Part shown: one piece after another, positions 16,888 to 25,790 of the stretch | Position numbering within the stretch: position 1 is the first letter of the stretch | Layout of the letters: the number at the start of each line of letters is the position of its first letter | NCBI RefSeq assembly: GCF_013367775.1 | Contig: NZ_CP055157.1 | Location: 4,414,001-4,478,000 of the forward strand | Reading direction: 5' to 3' | Length of the DNA: 64,000 nucleotides | DNA from: Microbulbifer sp. YPW1 | GTDB taxonomy: Bacteria > Pseudomonadota > Gammaproteobacteria > Pseudomonadales > Cellvibrionaceae | The notes under the pieces: generated by a model | Databases searched by the model: none | Told to the model about the DNA's origin: nothing | Seen by the model: only the letters and a program-made list of their open reading frames with translations | Made by a program: the position numbers and the translations under genes

Positions 16888-18315
16888 TTACTTCTTGCGG
16901 AAACCCGGCGGCAGGCCGCCCGGCATTCCGCCCATACCACCTGGCCCGCCAAGACCTCCGGCGCCACCACCCATGCCGGGCAATCCGCCCAGCCCACGCA
17001 TCATTTTGCCCATGCCGCCGCCTTTGAGCTTCTTCATCATCTTGCCCATCTGCTTGTGCTGCTTGAGCAGGCGGTTCAGATCCTGGATCTGAGTGCCGGA
17101 ACCGGCGGTGATACGCCGCTTGCGGGAACCGTTCAGCAGGTCGGGGTTGCGGCGTTCGTCCGGAGTCATGGAGCTGATCAGTGCGTCCATGCGGCGGAAT
17201 TCCTTACCCATATCCGCCTGCTGCGCGGCCTGGGCGAGACCACCCATACCGGGCATCTTGTCCATCAGGGCGCCAAGTCCGCCCATATTCTGCATCTGCT
17301 GCAATTGGTCGCGCAGGTCCTCAAGGTCAAAGCCCTTGCCCTTCTGCACTTTCTTGACCAGCTTTTCCGCTTTGGAGCGGTCAATATTCTGCTCGGCCTG
17401 CTCAATCAGCGAGAGGATATCGCCCATCCCCAGAATCCGGGAGGCGATACGGTCCGGGTGGAAGGTCTCCAGCGCATCGGTTTTTTCACCAACACCGATG
17501 AACTTGATCGGCTTGCCAGTCACATGGCGCACGGACAGGGCCGCACCGCCGCGGGCGTCACCGTCCGCCTTGGTCAGCACCACACCGGTCAATGGCAGCG
17601 CATCGTTGAAAGCACTGGCGGTATTGACCGCATCCTGACCGATCATTGCGTCGATCACGAACAGGGTCTCCGCGGGGTCCAGCACCTCGTGAAGCTCGCG
17701 AATCTCGTCCATCAGCTGGTCATCGATATGCAGGCGACCCGCGGTATCCACGATCAGCACGTCGGCGAACTGCTTGCGCGCTGCCTCTACCGCACCGCGC
17801 GCGATATCAACTGGCTTCTGATCCGGCTCGGAGGGGTGGAAGATCGCCCCGACCTCTCCCGCAAGGGTTTCGAGCTGCTTGATGGCCGCCGGACGATAGA
17901 CGTCGGCACTCACCACCATGACCTTTTTCTTTTCCCGCTCCTGCAGGTACTTGGAAAGCTTGGCGACACTGGTGGTCTTACCCGCACCCTGCAGGCCAGC
18001 CATCAGGATGACTGCCGGCGGCTTTACGGCCAGGTTCAACGGCGTGGCCGCCTCCCCCATGACCTTGACCAGCTCGTCCTGGACGATCTTGACGAACTGC
18101 TGGCCCGGGTTCAGCGCCTTGCTGACCTTCTGGCCAACAGCCGCAGTGCGCACCTGCTGTACAAAGGCTTTTACCACCGGCAGCGCCACATCCGCTTCCA
18201 GCAGAGCCTTGCGCACTTCGCGCAGGGTGTCGCGGATATTGTCATCCGTCAGGCGAGCCTTACCTGTGACTTTTTTCAGTGCCGACGACAGACGGTCGCT
18301 CAGGTTATCGAACAT
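16888..18315 (-). CDS. ffh: Signal recognition particle protein Ffh
   Basis: GTPase that binds 4.5S RNA and signal sequences and delivers nascent membrane proteins to FtsY. The 475-residue protein has the N domain, the G domain with GLQGAGKTT (about 107-115), DTAGR and TKADGDARGG, and the methionine-rich M domain from about 300. The last 40 or so residues are almost only Gly, Met and Pro, a low-complexity tail seen in several gammaproteobacterial Ffh proteins. It is divergent from the YpjD-like gene, as in pseudomonads. Confidence 0.97.
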   Translation of the reverse strand: MFDNLSDRLSSALKKVTGKARLTDDNIRDTLREVRKALLEADVALPVVKAFVQQVRTAAVGQKVSKALNPGQQFVKIVQDELVKVMGEAATPLNLAVKPPAVILMAGLQGAGKTTSVAKLSKYLQEREKKKVMVVSADVYRPAAIKQLETLAGEVGAIFHPSEPDQKPVDIARGAVEAARKQFADVLIVDTAGRLHIDDQLMDEIRELHEVLDPAETLFVIDAMIGQDAVNTASAFNDALPLTGVVLTKADGDARGGAALSVRHVTGKPIKFIGVGEKTDALETFHPDRIASRILGMGDILSLIEQAEQNIDRSKAEKLVKKVQKGKGFDLEDLRDQLQQMQNMGGLGALMDKMPGMGGLAQAAQQADMGKEFRRMDALISSMTPDERRNPDLLNGSRKRRITAGSGTQIQDLNRLLKQHKQMGKMMKKLKGGGMGKMMRGLGGLPGMGGGAGGLGGPGGMGGMPGGLPPGFRKK

Positions 18316-18445
18316 ATCACCTTCTCAAATCGTAAATGCCGTAGTGGCCCGGCCTACCGCCGGTACCCCAAAAACGCGGCAGTATAGCTCAGGCGGGCTT
18401 TCCAGCACAGGCGCGCTGTGACACACTGCCTGCCCGGAACACATA

Positions 18446-19276
18446 ATGAACCAGCAAGACGGATTTACCCTAATGGCGGCATTCGCCCACTGGATGGCAA
18501 TTGCACTCTATATAGCCACTACAGTAGTAGCGGCTGCCACCCTGTCTCGCCAATCCCAGTCCCGCAGACACACCCTGCTGCTCGGGCTGTTCGCCGGCGC
18601 CGTGGTGGCCCACGCCATCTCCCTGAAATTCACCCTGCTGGCTGACAACGGCTTCCGCTTTGACCTGCTGGCGATGCTGTCGCTGATCACCTGGTCTGTC
18701 GCCCTGCTTCTACTGTGCCTCTCCCTGCGTCACCAGCTCACACTGCTGATACTCGCAATTGCGCCACTAGCAGCCCTCAGTGAGCTCGCTGCGGTACACG
18801 CGTGGGGTACTGCTATACCGCGCTCGCAGATTTCACCGGGGATTGCGGCCCACGCGCTGCTTTCCATCTCGGCCTATGCACTGCTTACCCTAGCGACCCT
18901 GCAGGCAATCTACCTGTACTGGCTCAACCAGCAATTGCACAACCACCGCCCCGCCGGTATGAGCCGGATGCTGCCGCCACTGCAAACCATGGAAAGCCTG
19001 CTGTTTGGCCTGATCGCGTTCGGACAGCTGTTACTGACCGCATCCCTGATAACCGGCGCCCTGTTCGTGGATGACCTCTTCGCTCAGCACCTGGTTCACA
19101 AAACCGCACTGTCGATTTTTGCTTGGATCCTGTACAGCATTTTGCTGTGGGGACACTGGAAAAATGGCTGGCGCGGCAACACCGCGGTACGCTGGACACT
19201 CTCCGCATTTGCCGTTCTGTTGCTGGCATTTTTCGGCAGCAAACTGGCATTGGAAGTCATTTTTTCCGGCGGCTGA
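18446..19276 (+). CDS. CcsA/YpjD-family inner-membrane protein
   Basis: Polytopic membrane protein of 276 residues with about eight hydrophobic segments. It belongs to the cytochrome c assembly (CcsA/ResC) fold, visible in SQISPGIAAHALLSISAYALL, and corresponds to YpjD (also named CorE), found beside ffh and a CorC/CNNM gene in this class. That neighbourhood has linked it to magnesium or cobalt handling rather than haem delivery. The start at 18446 has a weak ribosome-binding site; ATG 18476 is an alternative. Confidence 0.85.
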   Translation: MNQQDGFTLMAAFAHWMAIALYIATTVVAAATLSRQSQSRRHTLLLGLFAGAVVAHAISLKFTLLADNGFRFDLLAMLSLITWSVALLLLCLSLRHQLTLLILAIAPLAALSELAAVHAWGTAIPRSQISPGIAAHALLSISAYALLTLATLQAIYLYWLNQQLHNHRPAGMSRMLPPLQTMESLLFGLIAFGQLLLTASLITGALFVDDLFAQHLVHKTALSIFAWILYSILLWGHWKNGWRGNTAVRWTLSAFAVLLLAFFGSKLALEVIFSGG

Positions 19277-19344
19277 GCCGCCTGACTTGCGGCATGCGCC
19301 GTTCTGATCCAATATCGCCCTGATTCAACAGAAAGAGCTCCCCC

Positions 19345-20616
19345 TTGAACGACCTGCCGCCCGGCCTGTTATTTGCACTGATAGGCCTGCTGATTGTTAT
19401 TTCCGCTTTCTTTTCCAGCTCCGAAACCAGCATGATGGCGCTGAATCGCTATCGCCTGCGTCATCAAGCGAAAAGTGGACACCGCGGCGCCAAAAGGGCC
19501 ATGGAGCTGCTCGCACGCCCGGACAAACTGATCGGGGTCATTCTGATCGGCAACAACCTGGTCAATATCCTCGCCTCGGTGATCGCGGGCGCAGTATTTA
19601 CCAAACTCTATGGCGAGGCTGGAGTCTGGTACGCCACCGCTGCGCTAACCGTAGTCGTGCTAGTCTTCGCCGAGGTCACACCGAAAACCATCGCCGCCCT
19701 GCATCCGGAAAAGATCGCGTTTCCCGCCAGCCTGTTGCTGCGCCCACTTCTCTTCTTACTTTCACCTTTCGTGTGGCTTGTGGGCAGTGTGTCCAACGCC
19801 CTCGCCCGCCTGGTGGGCGTGGAAGCGGGCAAGGAGTCGGAGGCGGAACACTTGGCTCCGGAAGAGCTGCGGTCGGTCGTGTTCGAGTCCGGCGCACTGC
19901 TGCCGACCAAGCACAAAGGCATGCTGCTTAACGTGCTGGACCTCGACCAGGCCACCGTGGAAGACATCATGATCCCGCGCAACGAGGTGATCGGTGTGGA
20001 CCTGGATAATTCCGCAGAAGCTATCCTGCAGCAACTGGCCGAGAGCAGTTTTACCCGCCTCCCGGTTTACCGCGGAGACATCAACCAGGTAGTCGGCATA
20101 CTGCACCTCCGACGGGCGGCCCAGATACTGCGCGACGGACCGGAAGACCTTACCGCGGAGACGCTCAAATCTCACCTCAATGAGCCCTACTTCGTACCCG
20201 AGGCAACCCCGCTACCCACGCTGCTGATGAATTTCCAGCAGAAAAAGCGTCGCATGGGACTGGTGGTGGACGAGTACGGTGAGGTGATGGGGATTGTTAC
20301 CCTGGAAGACCTGCTGGAAGAAATCGTGGGCGATTTTACCGCAAGCCCGGTACCCAGCGATGATGAAGAAATCGTAAAGCAGGAAGACGACTGGTACCTG
20401 GTAGACGGCGGTACGTCCATCCGCGAGATGAACCGCACCCTGCACTGGCACCTGCCCACTGACGGCCCCAAAACATTTAACGGACTGATCATGGAACACC
20501 TCGAGAGTATCCCGGAGGGCAACATCAGCCTCTACATTCAGGACTACTTGATCGAGATTGTAGAGGTGTCAGACAAGATGATTACCAGCGCGCGCATCAA
20601 AAAAGCCGGCGGTTAA
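19345..20616 (+). CDS. CNNM/CorC family transporter (YfjD-like)
   Basis: Inner-membrane protein of the HlyC/CorC (CNNM) family, linked to Mg2+ or Co2+ efflux. The 423 residues comprise a DUF21 domain with about four membrane helices (1-180), a CBS pair (about 195-330, with IMIPRNEVIGV and GLVVDEYGEVMGIVTLEDLLEE) and a C-terminal CorC_HlyC domain. The start is TTG 19345, the only one that keeps the first helix. It follows the YpjD-like gene after 68 bases, so the two probably share a transcript. Confidence 0.9.
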   Translation: MNDLPPGLLFALIGLLIVISAFFSSSETSMMALNRYRLRHQAKSGHRGAKRAMELLARPDKLIGVILIGNNLVNILASVIAGAVFTKLYGEAGVWYATAALTVVVLVFAEVTPKTIAALHPEKIAFPASLLLRPLLFLLSPFVWLVGSVSNALARLVGVEAGKESEAEHLAPEELRSVVFESGALLPTKHKGMLLNVLDLDQATVEDIMIPRNEVIGVDLDNSAEAILQQLAESSFTRLPVYRGDINQVVGILHLRRAAQILRDGPEDLTAETLKSHLNEPYFVPEATPLPTLLMNFQQKKRRMGLVVDEYGEVMGIVTLEDLLEEIVGDFTASPVPSDDEEIVKQEDDWYLVDGGTSIREMNRTLHWHLPTDGPKTFNGLIMEHLESIPEGNISLYIQDYLIEIVEVSDKMITSARIKKAGG

Positions 20617-20674
20617 AGAATAAGCATAAGGGAATTACGGAACACCTAATCCTGCGGGCCCAGGCCCGCGGGAC

Positions 20675-21289
20675 TCAGATCAGCTCCAGCTGACGCCGCA
20701 CCGGCGCGAAGCTTTTCCTGTGCACCGGAGACGCACCCAGCCGGGCCAGAGCTTCCATATGCACTTTGGTGGGATAACCCTTGTGGCCTGCCAGGCCGTA
20801 GCCGGGATACTGCTGATCCAGCGCCACCATCTCCCTATCCCGGGTCACTTTTGCCAGGATCGACGCGGCTGCAATCGAAGCAACCCTATCGTCCCCCTTG
20901 ACCACCGTATCGCACTCGTAGTGCCACTGCGGCTTGCGGTTGCCATCTACCAGCACGTATTCGGGCTGCACCGACAACTGCTCTACCGCCCGCTTCATGG
21001 CCAACATACTGGCATGGAGAATATTGAGCTGATCAATTTCCGCGACCGTGGCGCGGGCAACGGCAAAAGCCAGCGCCTTTTCGCGGATCTCATCAAACAG
21101 CGCCTCGCGCTTTTTCTCGGACAACTTCTTGGAGTCTGCCAGCCCCATCACCGGGTTCTTTGGGTCCAGGATAACCGCTGCCGCCACCACATCGCCGGCG
21201 AGCGGGCCCCGCCCTACCTCATCGACACCCGCCAGAAGATGACCGGTGTAACTGCAGACATAGGGAGGTAAGGAGGCTTTGGCTTTCAT
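20675..21289 (-). CDS. rnhB: Ribonuclease HII
   Basis: Cuts RNA in RNA-DNA hybrids and removes single ribonucleotides from DNA. The 204-residue protein shows the catalytic [13 protein letters not shown] near residue 20 and the downstream [13 protein letters not shown]. It is the last gene of the lipid A block, 21 bases after lpxB. In many relatives dnaE follows; here the next gene is the convergent CNNM gene, so dnaE is elsewhere. Confidence 0.97.
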   Translation of the reverse strand: MKAKASLPPYVCSYTGHLLAGVDEVGRGPLAGDVVAAAVILDPKNPVMGLADSKKLSEKKREALFDEIREKALAFAVARATVAEIDQLNILHASMLAMKRAVEQLSVQPEYVLVDGNRKPQWHYECDTVVKGDDRVASIAAASILAKVTRDREMVALDQQYPGYGLAGHKGYPTKVHMEALARLGASPVHRKSFAPVRRQLELI

Positions 21290-21310
21290 GATGGCTGGAT
21301 TCTTTAGGCA

Positions 21311-22468
21311 TTATTGCTTGATGAGATTGCACACCGCGTCGGCGGCTTTTTCGGACGCATCGCGTCGCAGCTCCTGGTGCATTTCGCTGAAGGTTCTGCG
21401 CAGCTGATCACCGAGTAACGGGTCGTCAAAATAATTCAGCACAGCCGCACCCAGAGCCTCCGGGGTCGCATCGTCCTGAAGAATTTCAGGCACCAGCTCG
21501 CGCTGTGCCAGTAAGTTGGGCAGGGACACCCAGGGCGTGTGCAACATCCGGGAAAAAATGGCGTAAGACAGGCTCGCCATCTTGTACGCCACCACCATGG
21601 GCTTGTTCATCAGCATGGTTTCCAGGGTGGCGGTACCCGATGCGATCAGCACGGCATCTGCAGCCGCCAGCGCCTGCTGGGACTGCCCATCAAGAATCGT
21701 CAGCGGCAACTCCTCCGCCCCCGGGAGATCGGCAACCTGCTGCTGCAGCTGCGCCTTGCGCTCCGCACTGGCAGCAGGCAACACGAACCGGAGATTGCGA
21801 CGTCGCTGGTAACACCATTGCGCGGCCTGCAGAAAAAGCGGCCCCAGTAAACGCACTTCGCCCCCTCGGCTACCTGGCAGCAGAGCCACCACCTGATCGT
21901 CTTCCGCAAACCCGAGAGCTCGCCTTGCCGCCTGAACATCGACTTCCAGTGGAATTTCATCTGCCAGCGGATGGCCCACGAACGTCACGGGGACATTGTG
22001 CTCCCGGTAAAACTCCGCCTCAAAAGGCAGCAGGGTCAACATATGGTCGACCGCCCGCGCAATTTTCTTGATCCGCCCCTGACGCCAGGCCCACACCGAT
22101 GGGCTGACGTAATGCATGGTGGGAATTCCAGCAGATCGCAATGCCTCTTCGAGGCCCAGATTAAAATCGGGAGAATCAATGCCGACAAACAGGTCCGGGG
22201 GATTGACGAGAAAGTGCTGGCGCAGCGAACGGCGGATTTTCAGAAGCTCAGGGAGGCGCTTGAGCGGCTCCACCAGCCCCATAACCGACAATCGCTCCAT
22301 GGGAAACAGAGATTCGGCACCGAGGGCTTGCATACGCGGCCCCGCGATACCCACCACTTCTACCCGGCGGAAACGCTTTTGCAGCGCTCCTATCAGGCCC
22401 GCGCCGAGAATATCCCCCGACGCCTCACCGGCGAGCATACCGATACGCAACACTTCTCGCTCAGACAC
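21311..22468 (-). CDS. lpxB: Lipid-A-disaccharide synthase
   Basis: Glycosyltransferase that joins lipid X and UDP-diacylglucosamine at the inner membrane. The 385-residue protein has the family start GMLAGEASGDILGAGL and a GT-B fold with a late GTATLETMLMNKPMVV motif. It begins with GTG at 22468, with GAGG seven bases upstream that overlaps the lpxA stop, indicating translational coupling to lpxA. Confidence 0.97.
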   Translation of the reverse strand: MSEREVLRIGMLAGEASGDILGAGLIGALQKRFRRVEVVGIAGPRMQALGAESLFPMERLSVMGLVEPLKRLPELLKIRRSLRQHFLVNPPDLFVGIDSPDFNLGLEEALRSAGIPTMHYVSPSVWAWRQGRIKKIARAVDHMLTLLPFEAEFYREHNVPVTFVGHPLADEIPLEVDVQAARRALGFAEDDQVVALLPGSRGGEVRLLGPLFLQAAQWCYQRRRNLRFVLPAASAERKAQLQQQVADLPGAEELPLTILDGQSQQALAAADAVLIASGTATLETMLMNKPMVVAYKMASLSYAIFSRMLHTPWVSLPNLLAQRELVPEILQDDATPEALGAAVLNYFDDPLLGDQLRRTFSEMHQELRRDASEKAADAVCNLIKQ

Positions 22469-22477
22469 GCAGTTACC

Positions 22478-23257
22478 TCAGCGAACGATGCCGCGGGTGG
22501 AGTTTTCCAGGGAATCGATCCACGGCTGGATGACCGCTGACTCCTGCCGGAGGTTGGCGAGGGATTCCAGCGCTTCGTCGGTAGTCAAACCGCGGCGATA
22601 GACGATTTTGTAAGCTTTGTTGATCAGGGCAATCTCTTCCCTGCTGAAGCCCCTGCGGCGCAATCCTTCCGCGTTGATGGTTTTTGCCTCGGCCGGATTG
22701 CCAGCCACCATCACATAAGCGGGAACATCCTTGCCGATACCCGCGCCCATACCGGTAAAGGCATGCTCGCCAATAGTGCAGTACTGATGTACCAGGGTGT
22801 AACCGCTGAGGATTGCCCAATCGCGCACAAATACATGACCGGCCAGGGCCACGTTGTTGACCAGAATCGTATGATTGCCGATAACGCTATCGTGACCGAT
22901 ATGCGCATAAGCCATCAGCAGATTGTCATTGCCGATGGTGGTCTCGCCGCGATCCTGTACAGTGCCACGATGGATGGTGACACCTTCGCGAATAACGTTG
23001 TTGTCACCGATTACCAGAGTGGTGGCCTCGCCCTGGTATTTCTTGTCCGGGGTATCCTGCCCTACCGTGGCAAACTGATAGATGTGGTTATTTTTTCCCA
23101 GCGTGGTAGGCCCACTGAGAACGACGTGGGAGGCGATTTCACAGCCATCACCGATTTCCACGTCCGGCCCAATGACACTGTAAGGGCCTATCTTCACGCC
23201 CTCACCGATTTTCGCCGAATTGTCGACGATGGCGGTCGGGTGAATACTGGTCTGCAT
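22478..23257 (-). CDS. lpxA: Acyl-ACP--UDP-N-acetylglucosamine O-acyltransferase
   Basis: First enzyme of lipid A synthesis; adds 3-hydroxyacyl to UDP-GlcNAc. The 259-residue protein is a left-handed beta-helix made of hexapeptide repeats (for example IGEGVKIGPYSVIGPDVEIG), with the catalytic histidine near residue 125 in LMAYAHIGHDSVIG. A C-terminal helical domain follows. It is downstream of fabZ and directly upstream of lpxB, the standard order. Confidence 0.97.
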   Translation of the reverse strand: MQTSIHPTAIVDNSAKIGEGVKIGPYSVIGPDVEIGDGCEIASHVVLSGPTTLGKNNHIYQFATVGQDTPDKKYQGEATTLVIGDNNVIREGVTIHRGTVQDRGETTIGNDNLLMAYAHIGHDSVIGNHTILVNNVALAGHVFVRDWAILSGYTLVHQYCTIGEHAFTGMGAGIGKDVPAYVMVAGNPAEAKTINAEGLRRRGFSREEIALINKAYKIVYRRGLTTDEALESLANLRQESAVIQPWIDSLENSTRGIVR

Positions 23258-23431
23258 TCTGTGGTCTTCTCCTCACCGGCTCAGTTCAGCCTGCACCGGC
23301 CTGCAGGCCAGAAAGCCCCGCAACCGGCAACGCAGACAACTTTGCTACTTTACCCACGAACGGCGAATATAAAAAACAATTTGGTCACAATGAGCCGTGC
23401 CCATTGCAACCAGACAGAGTTTGCGGCGGAA

Positions 23432-23869
23432 TCAGATCTTTTTAACGGCGCAAAGAATGTCCGCTGACGCCGCCAGCTCTCCATCGACACTGGCCTTCCC
23501 GGCAAACTTCCAGATACCGCGGCGCTCGGAAACCACCTCGGATTCCAGCTGCAGGCGATCTCCCGGCACTACCTGGCGCTTGAAGCGCACATTGTCGATA
23601 CCCGCAAACAGATAAAGGTAACCGTCTTCAGGTTTCTGCCCGAGGGTTTTGAAACCCAAAATCCCGGAAACCTGCGCCAGGGCCTCAACGATCATGACCC
23701 CCGGGAAAATCGGCACTTCTGGAAAGTGCCCATTAAACACCTCTTCATTAATCGAGATATTTTTGTAGCCCTTGATCAACTTGCCCTCTTCCAGCTCGAC
23801 GACACGGTCCACCAGAAGAAAAGGATAGCGGTGCGGCAGGTATTGACGAATTTCCTGTACGTCCATCAT
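23432..23869 (-). CDS. fabZ: 3-hydroxyacyl-ACP dehydratase FabZ
   Basis: Dehydrates 3-hydroxyacyl-ACP in fatty acid elongation and competes with LpxA for substrate. From ATG 23869 (GGGGA about ten bases upstream) it has 145 residues. The hot-dog fold signature is [21 protein letters not shown], with the active-site His in LPHRYPF and the catalytic Glu in the later helix. A longer reading to 23941 adds 24 residues unlike the family. A 174-base gap to lpxA contains nothing recognised. Confidence 0.96.
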   Translation of the reverse strand: MMDVQEIRQYLPHRYPFLLVDRVVELEEGKLIKGYKNISINEEVFNGHFPEVPIFPGVMIVEALAQVSGILGFKTLGQKPEDGYLYLFAGIDNVRFKRQVVPGDRLQLESEVVSERRGIWKFAGKASVDGELAASADILCAVKKI

Positions 23870-23964
23870 GACGATTTGTCCCCAGAAACCACTTCGGGGC
23901 GCCAAACGCCCCGAATTTACGGATAAATATCTATTTAACAACCAAGTCCAGCAACAAACCGACC

Positions 23965-25062
23965 TTAGTCCACTCCACCTTTCGGTGTGCTGGCTGAAAC
24001 GTCTTCCCGAGAAGCCTTTTCTGTTACAGCCTCTTGCAGCGATTTTTCAACGCCAGTGAGGCGGCGCGCCATCTGGTCAAGCTGCCCAAAACGCACCGCG
24101 TTACGGCGCCAGGAACGACTATCGGAGAATGGTATACCGCTGGAATAAGAGCCAGCTTCCTCGATGGACTTGGTGACGAGGGTACGCGCAGTGACGTGTG
24201 TACGGTCGGCAATGGTCACATGGCCAACAATTCCCACGCCGCCGGCGATCGTGCAGTGCTTGCCTATGATTGCACTGCCGGCAACCGCCGAGCATGCAGC
24301 CATGGCTGAGTAGTCACCAATCTGCACATTGTGCGCGATTTGCACCATATTGTCGATCTTGACCCCACGGCCGATCTGCGTATTGCCAAGGGCGCCACGA
24401 TCAATACAGGTATTTGCACCGATCTCTACTTCATCGGCAATCTCTACCCCGCCAAGCTGGTGGATCTTGGTCCACTTGCCGTCACTGGGGGCAAACCCGA
24501 AACCGTCGGCACCAATCACGGTATTGCTGTGAACCGTACAGTCGGCGCCGATAGCGCAACCGTGATAGATCACCACACCGGGAAACAGGCGAGTGCGTGG
24601 GCCAATGGTACTTCCCTCACCAATCACGCAACCGGGCGCAATCACCGAGCCCTCCGCGACACAGACATGCGCCTCGATTACCGCACCGGCCCCCACATAC
24701 ACACTGGGATGCACCTGCGCGGTGGCATCCACCCGTGCGGTAGGGTCAACACCGGCAGTATAGCTGGGGGTAGTATCGTAGATGGCCGTCGCCCGTGCGA
24801 AAGCGTGATAGGGATTGGGAACAATCAGTGCCGAAACAGGACAGGACTCCGCCTGTTCTTCTGTCACCAGCACCGCACAGGCGCGGGTTCCGGCCAGAAA
24901 GCGGCGATAGTTGGCGCTGGCCAGAAAACTGACCTGGCTCGCATTGGCATCTTGCAGGGTATTCAGCCCGGTGGGAACCAGGTCTGCACTGGCCCCTGCC
25001 GCCAGGCGCAATTCTGCGCCCAGCTTTTCAGCCAACAGCGCCAGTGTTGGCTGCTCGCTCAT
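23965..25062 (-). CDS. lpxD: UDP-3-O-acylglucosamine N-acyltransferase
   Basis: Third step of lipid A synthesis; adds the N-linked acyl chain. The 365-residue protein has an N-terminal uridine-binding domain (about 1-100), a hexapeptide beta-helix (about 105-310), and a C-terminal helix. The catalytic His is in [11 protein letters not shown]. The C-terminal tail (about the last 25 residues) is slightly longer and more charged than usual. It is between skp and fabZ, the standard order. Confidence 0.97.
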   Translation of the reverse strand: MSEQPTLALLAEKLGAELRLAAGASADLVPTGLNTLQDANASQVSFLASANYRRFLAGTRACAVLVTEEQAESCPVSALIVPNPYHAFARATAIYDTTPSYTAGVDPTARVDATAQVHPSVYVGAGAVIEAHVCVAEGSVIAPGCVIGEGSTIGPRTRLFPGVVIYHGCAIGADCTVHSNTVIGADGFGFAPSDGKWTKIHQLGGVEIADEVEIGANTCIDRGALGNTQIGRGVKIDNMVQIAHNVQIGDYSAMAACSAVAGSAIIGKHCTIAGGVGIVGHVTIADRTHVTARTLVTKSIEEAGSYSSGIPFSDSRSWRRNAVRFGQLDQMARRLTGVEKSLQEAVTEKASREDVSASTPKGGVD

Positions 25063-25092
25063 GTTAAAGCTCCAAACGCTAGCTGAAACGGC

Positions 25093-25608
25093 TTATTTTG
25101 CCGCGTTCAGGCGCTTCACCAACTCTTCAGTAAGGTTGGCATTGGTACCGGCGTAAACCGCAGCGGTTGCATCCAGAACCAGGTCCAGTTTGCGCTCTTT
25201 GATCAGCTCTTCCAGAACGGCCTTGGCTTTCGGCAGCTGGTCCTTCTGCAGGTCCTGAACCGCCTGACCTTCCATCGCGCGCAGTTTTTTAACCGCAGTT
25301 TCAAAATCGGAGCGCTTGAAGTTCATCTTGCGCTGGTGCTCAGCCTTTTTCTCTTCAGACCAGGTAACACCGTTTTTCTGAGCGTCTTCGGCCATTTTTT
25401 GCACTTCGGAGCGAATGCTCTCCGCACTGTTCTGCAGCTGCGAGTACTCTGAGCTGGTTTTCAGGGCATTGATTTTGGACGAGGCTTTTTCAGTGCTCAT
25501 GATCGCAGCCTGAATATTCACCACCGCGACTTTGGTTTGCGCTACCGCGGCACCGGTGAACAACAGGCCCGCCAGCAGAATTGCACTTGCTTTTACAAAT
25601 TTGAACAC
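25093..25608 (-). CDS. skp: Periplasmic chaperone Skp (OmpH)
   Basis: Trimeric jellyfish-like chaperone that carries unfolded outer-membrane proteins to BamA. The 171-residue protein has a signal peptide (about 1-23, cleaving near AAVA), a start of the mature part VAVVNIQAAIM, and two long coiled-coil arms. It lies between bamA and lpxD as in most gammaproteobacteria. Confidence 0.93.
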   Translation of the reverse strand: MFKFVKASAILLAGLLFTGAAVAQTKVAVVNIQAAIMSTEKASSKINALKTSSEYSQLQNSAESIRSEVQKMAEDAQKNGVTWSEEKKAEHQRKMNFKRSDFETAVKKLRAMEGQAVQDLQKDQLPKAKAVLEELIKERKLDLVLDATAAVYAGTNANLTEELVKRLNAAK

Positions 25609-25737
25609 GTTAATTCTCCGTATCTCTGTCCATTTCCCGCACTAACCAGAGTGCGGATTATTATCAGTTTTTCTACCCGCTTCCCGGGGCTGCAACCCTA
25701 TCGAGAATTGGCGCTAGTTTCCATGGGTTTGTCCCGC

Positions 25738-25762
25738 CCGGTTGAGCAATTTGCCCAACCGG
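25738..25762. other. 25-base near-perfect palindrome between bamA and skp
   Basis: CCGGTTG, then A, GCAATTTGC, C and CAACCGG form a palindrome with a single mismatched pair. It lies downstream of bamA and upstream of skp. There is no T-run, so it may be a protein-binding site or a transcript-processing hairpin rather than a terminator. Confidence 0.4.
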
Positions 25763-25790
25763 TAGGATTAACAGGGACTAAACCCGTGCA

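Noticed and set aside
16888..17010. Gly/Met-rich end of ffh as a repeat element
   Set aside because: Low-complexity tails of this kind are common in Ffh, and the DNA is not a regular repeat.
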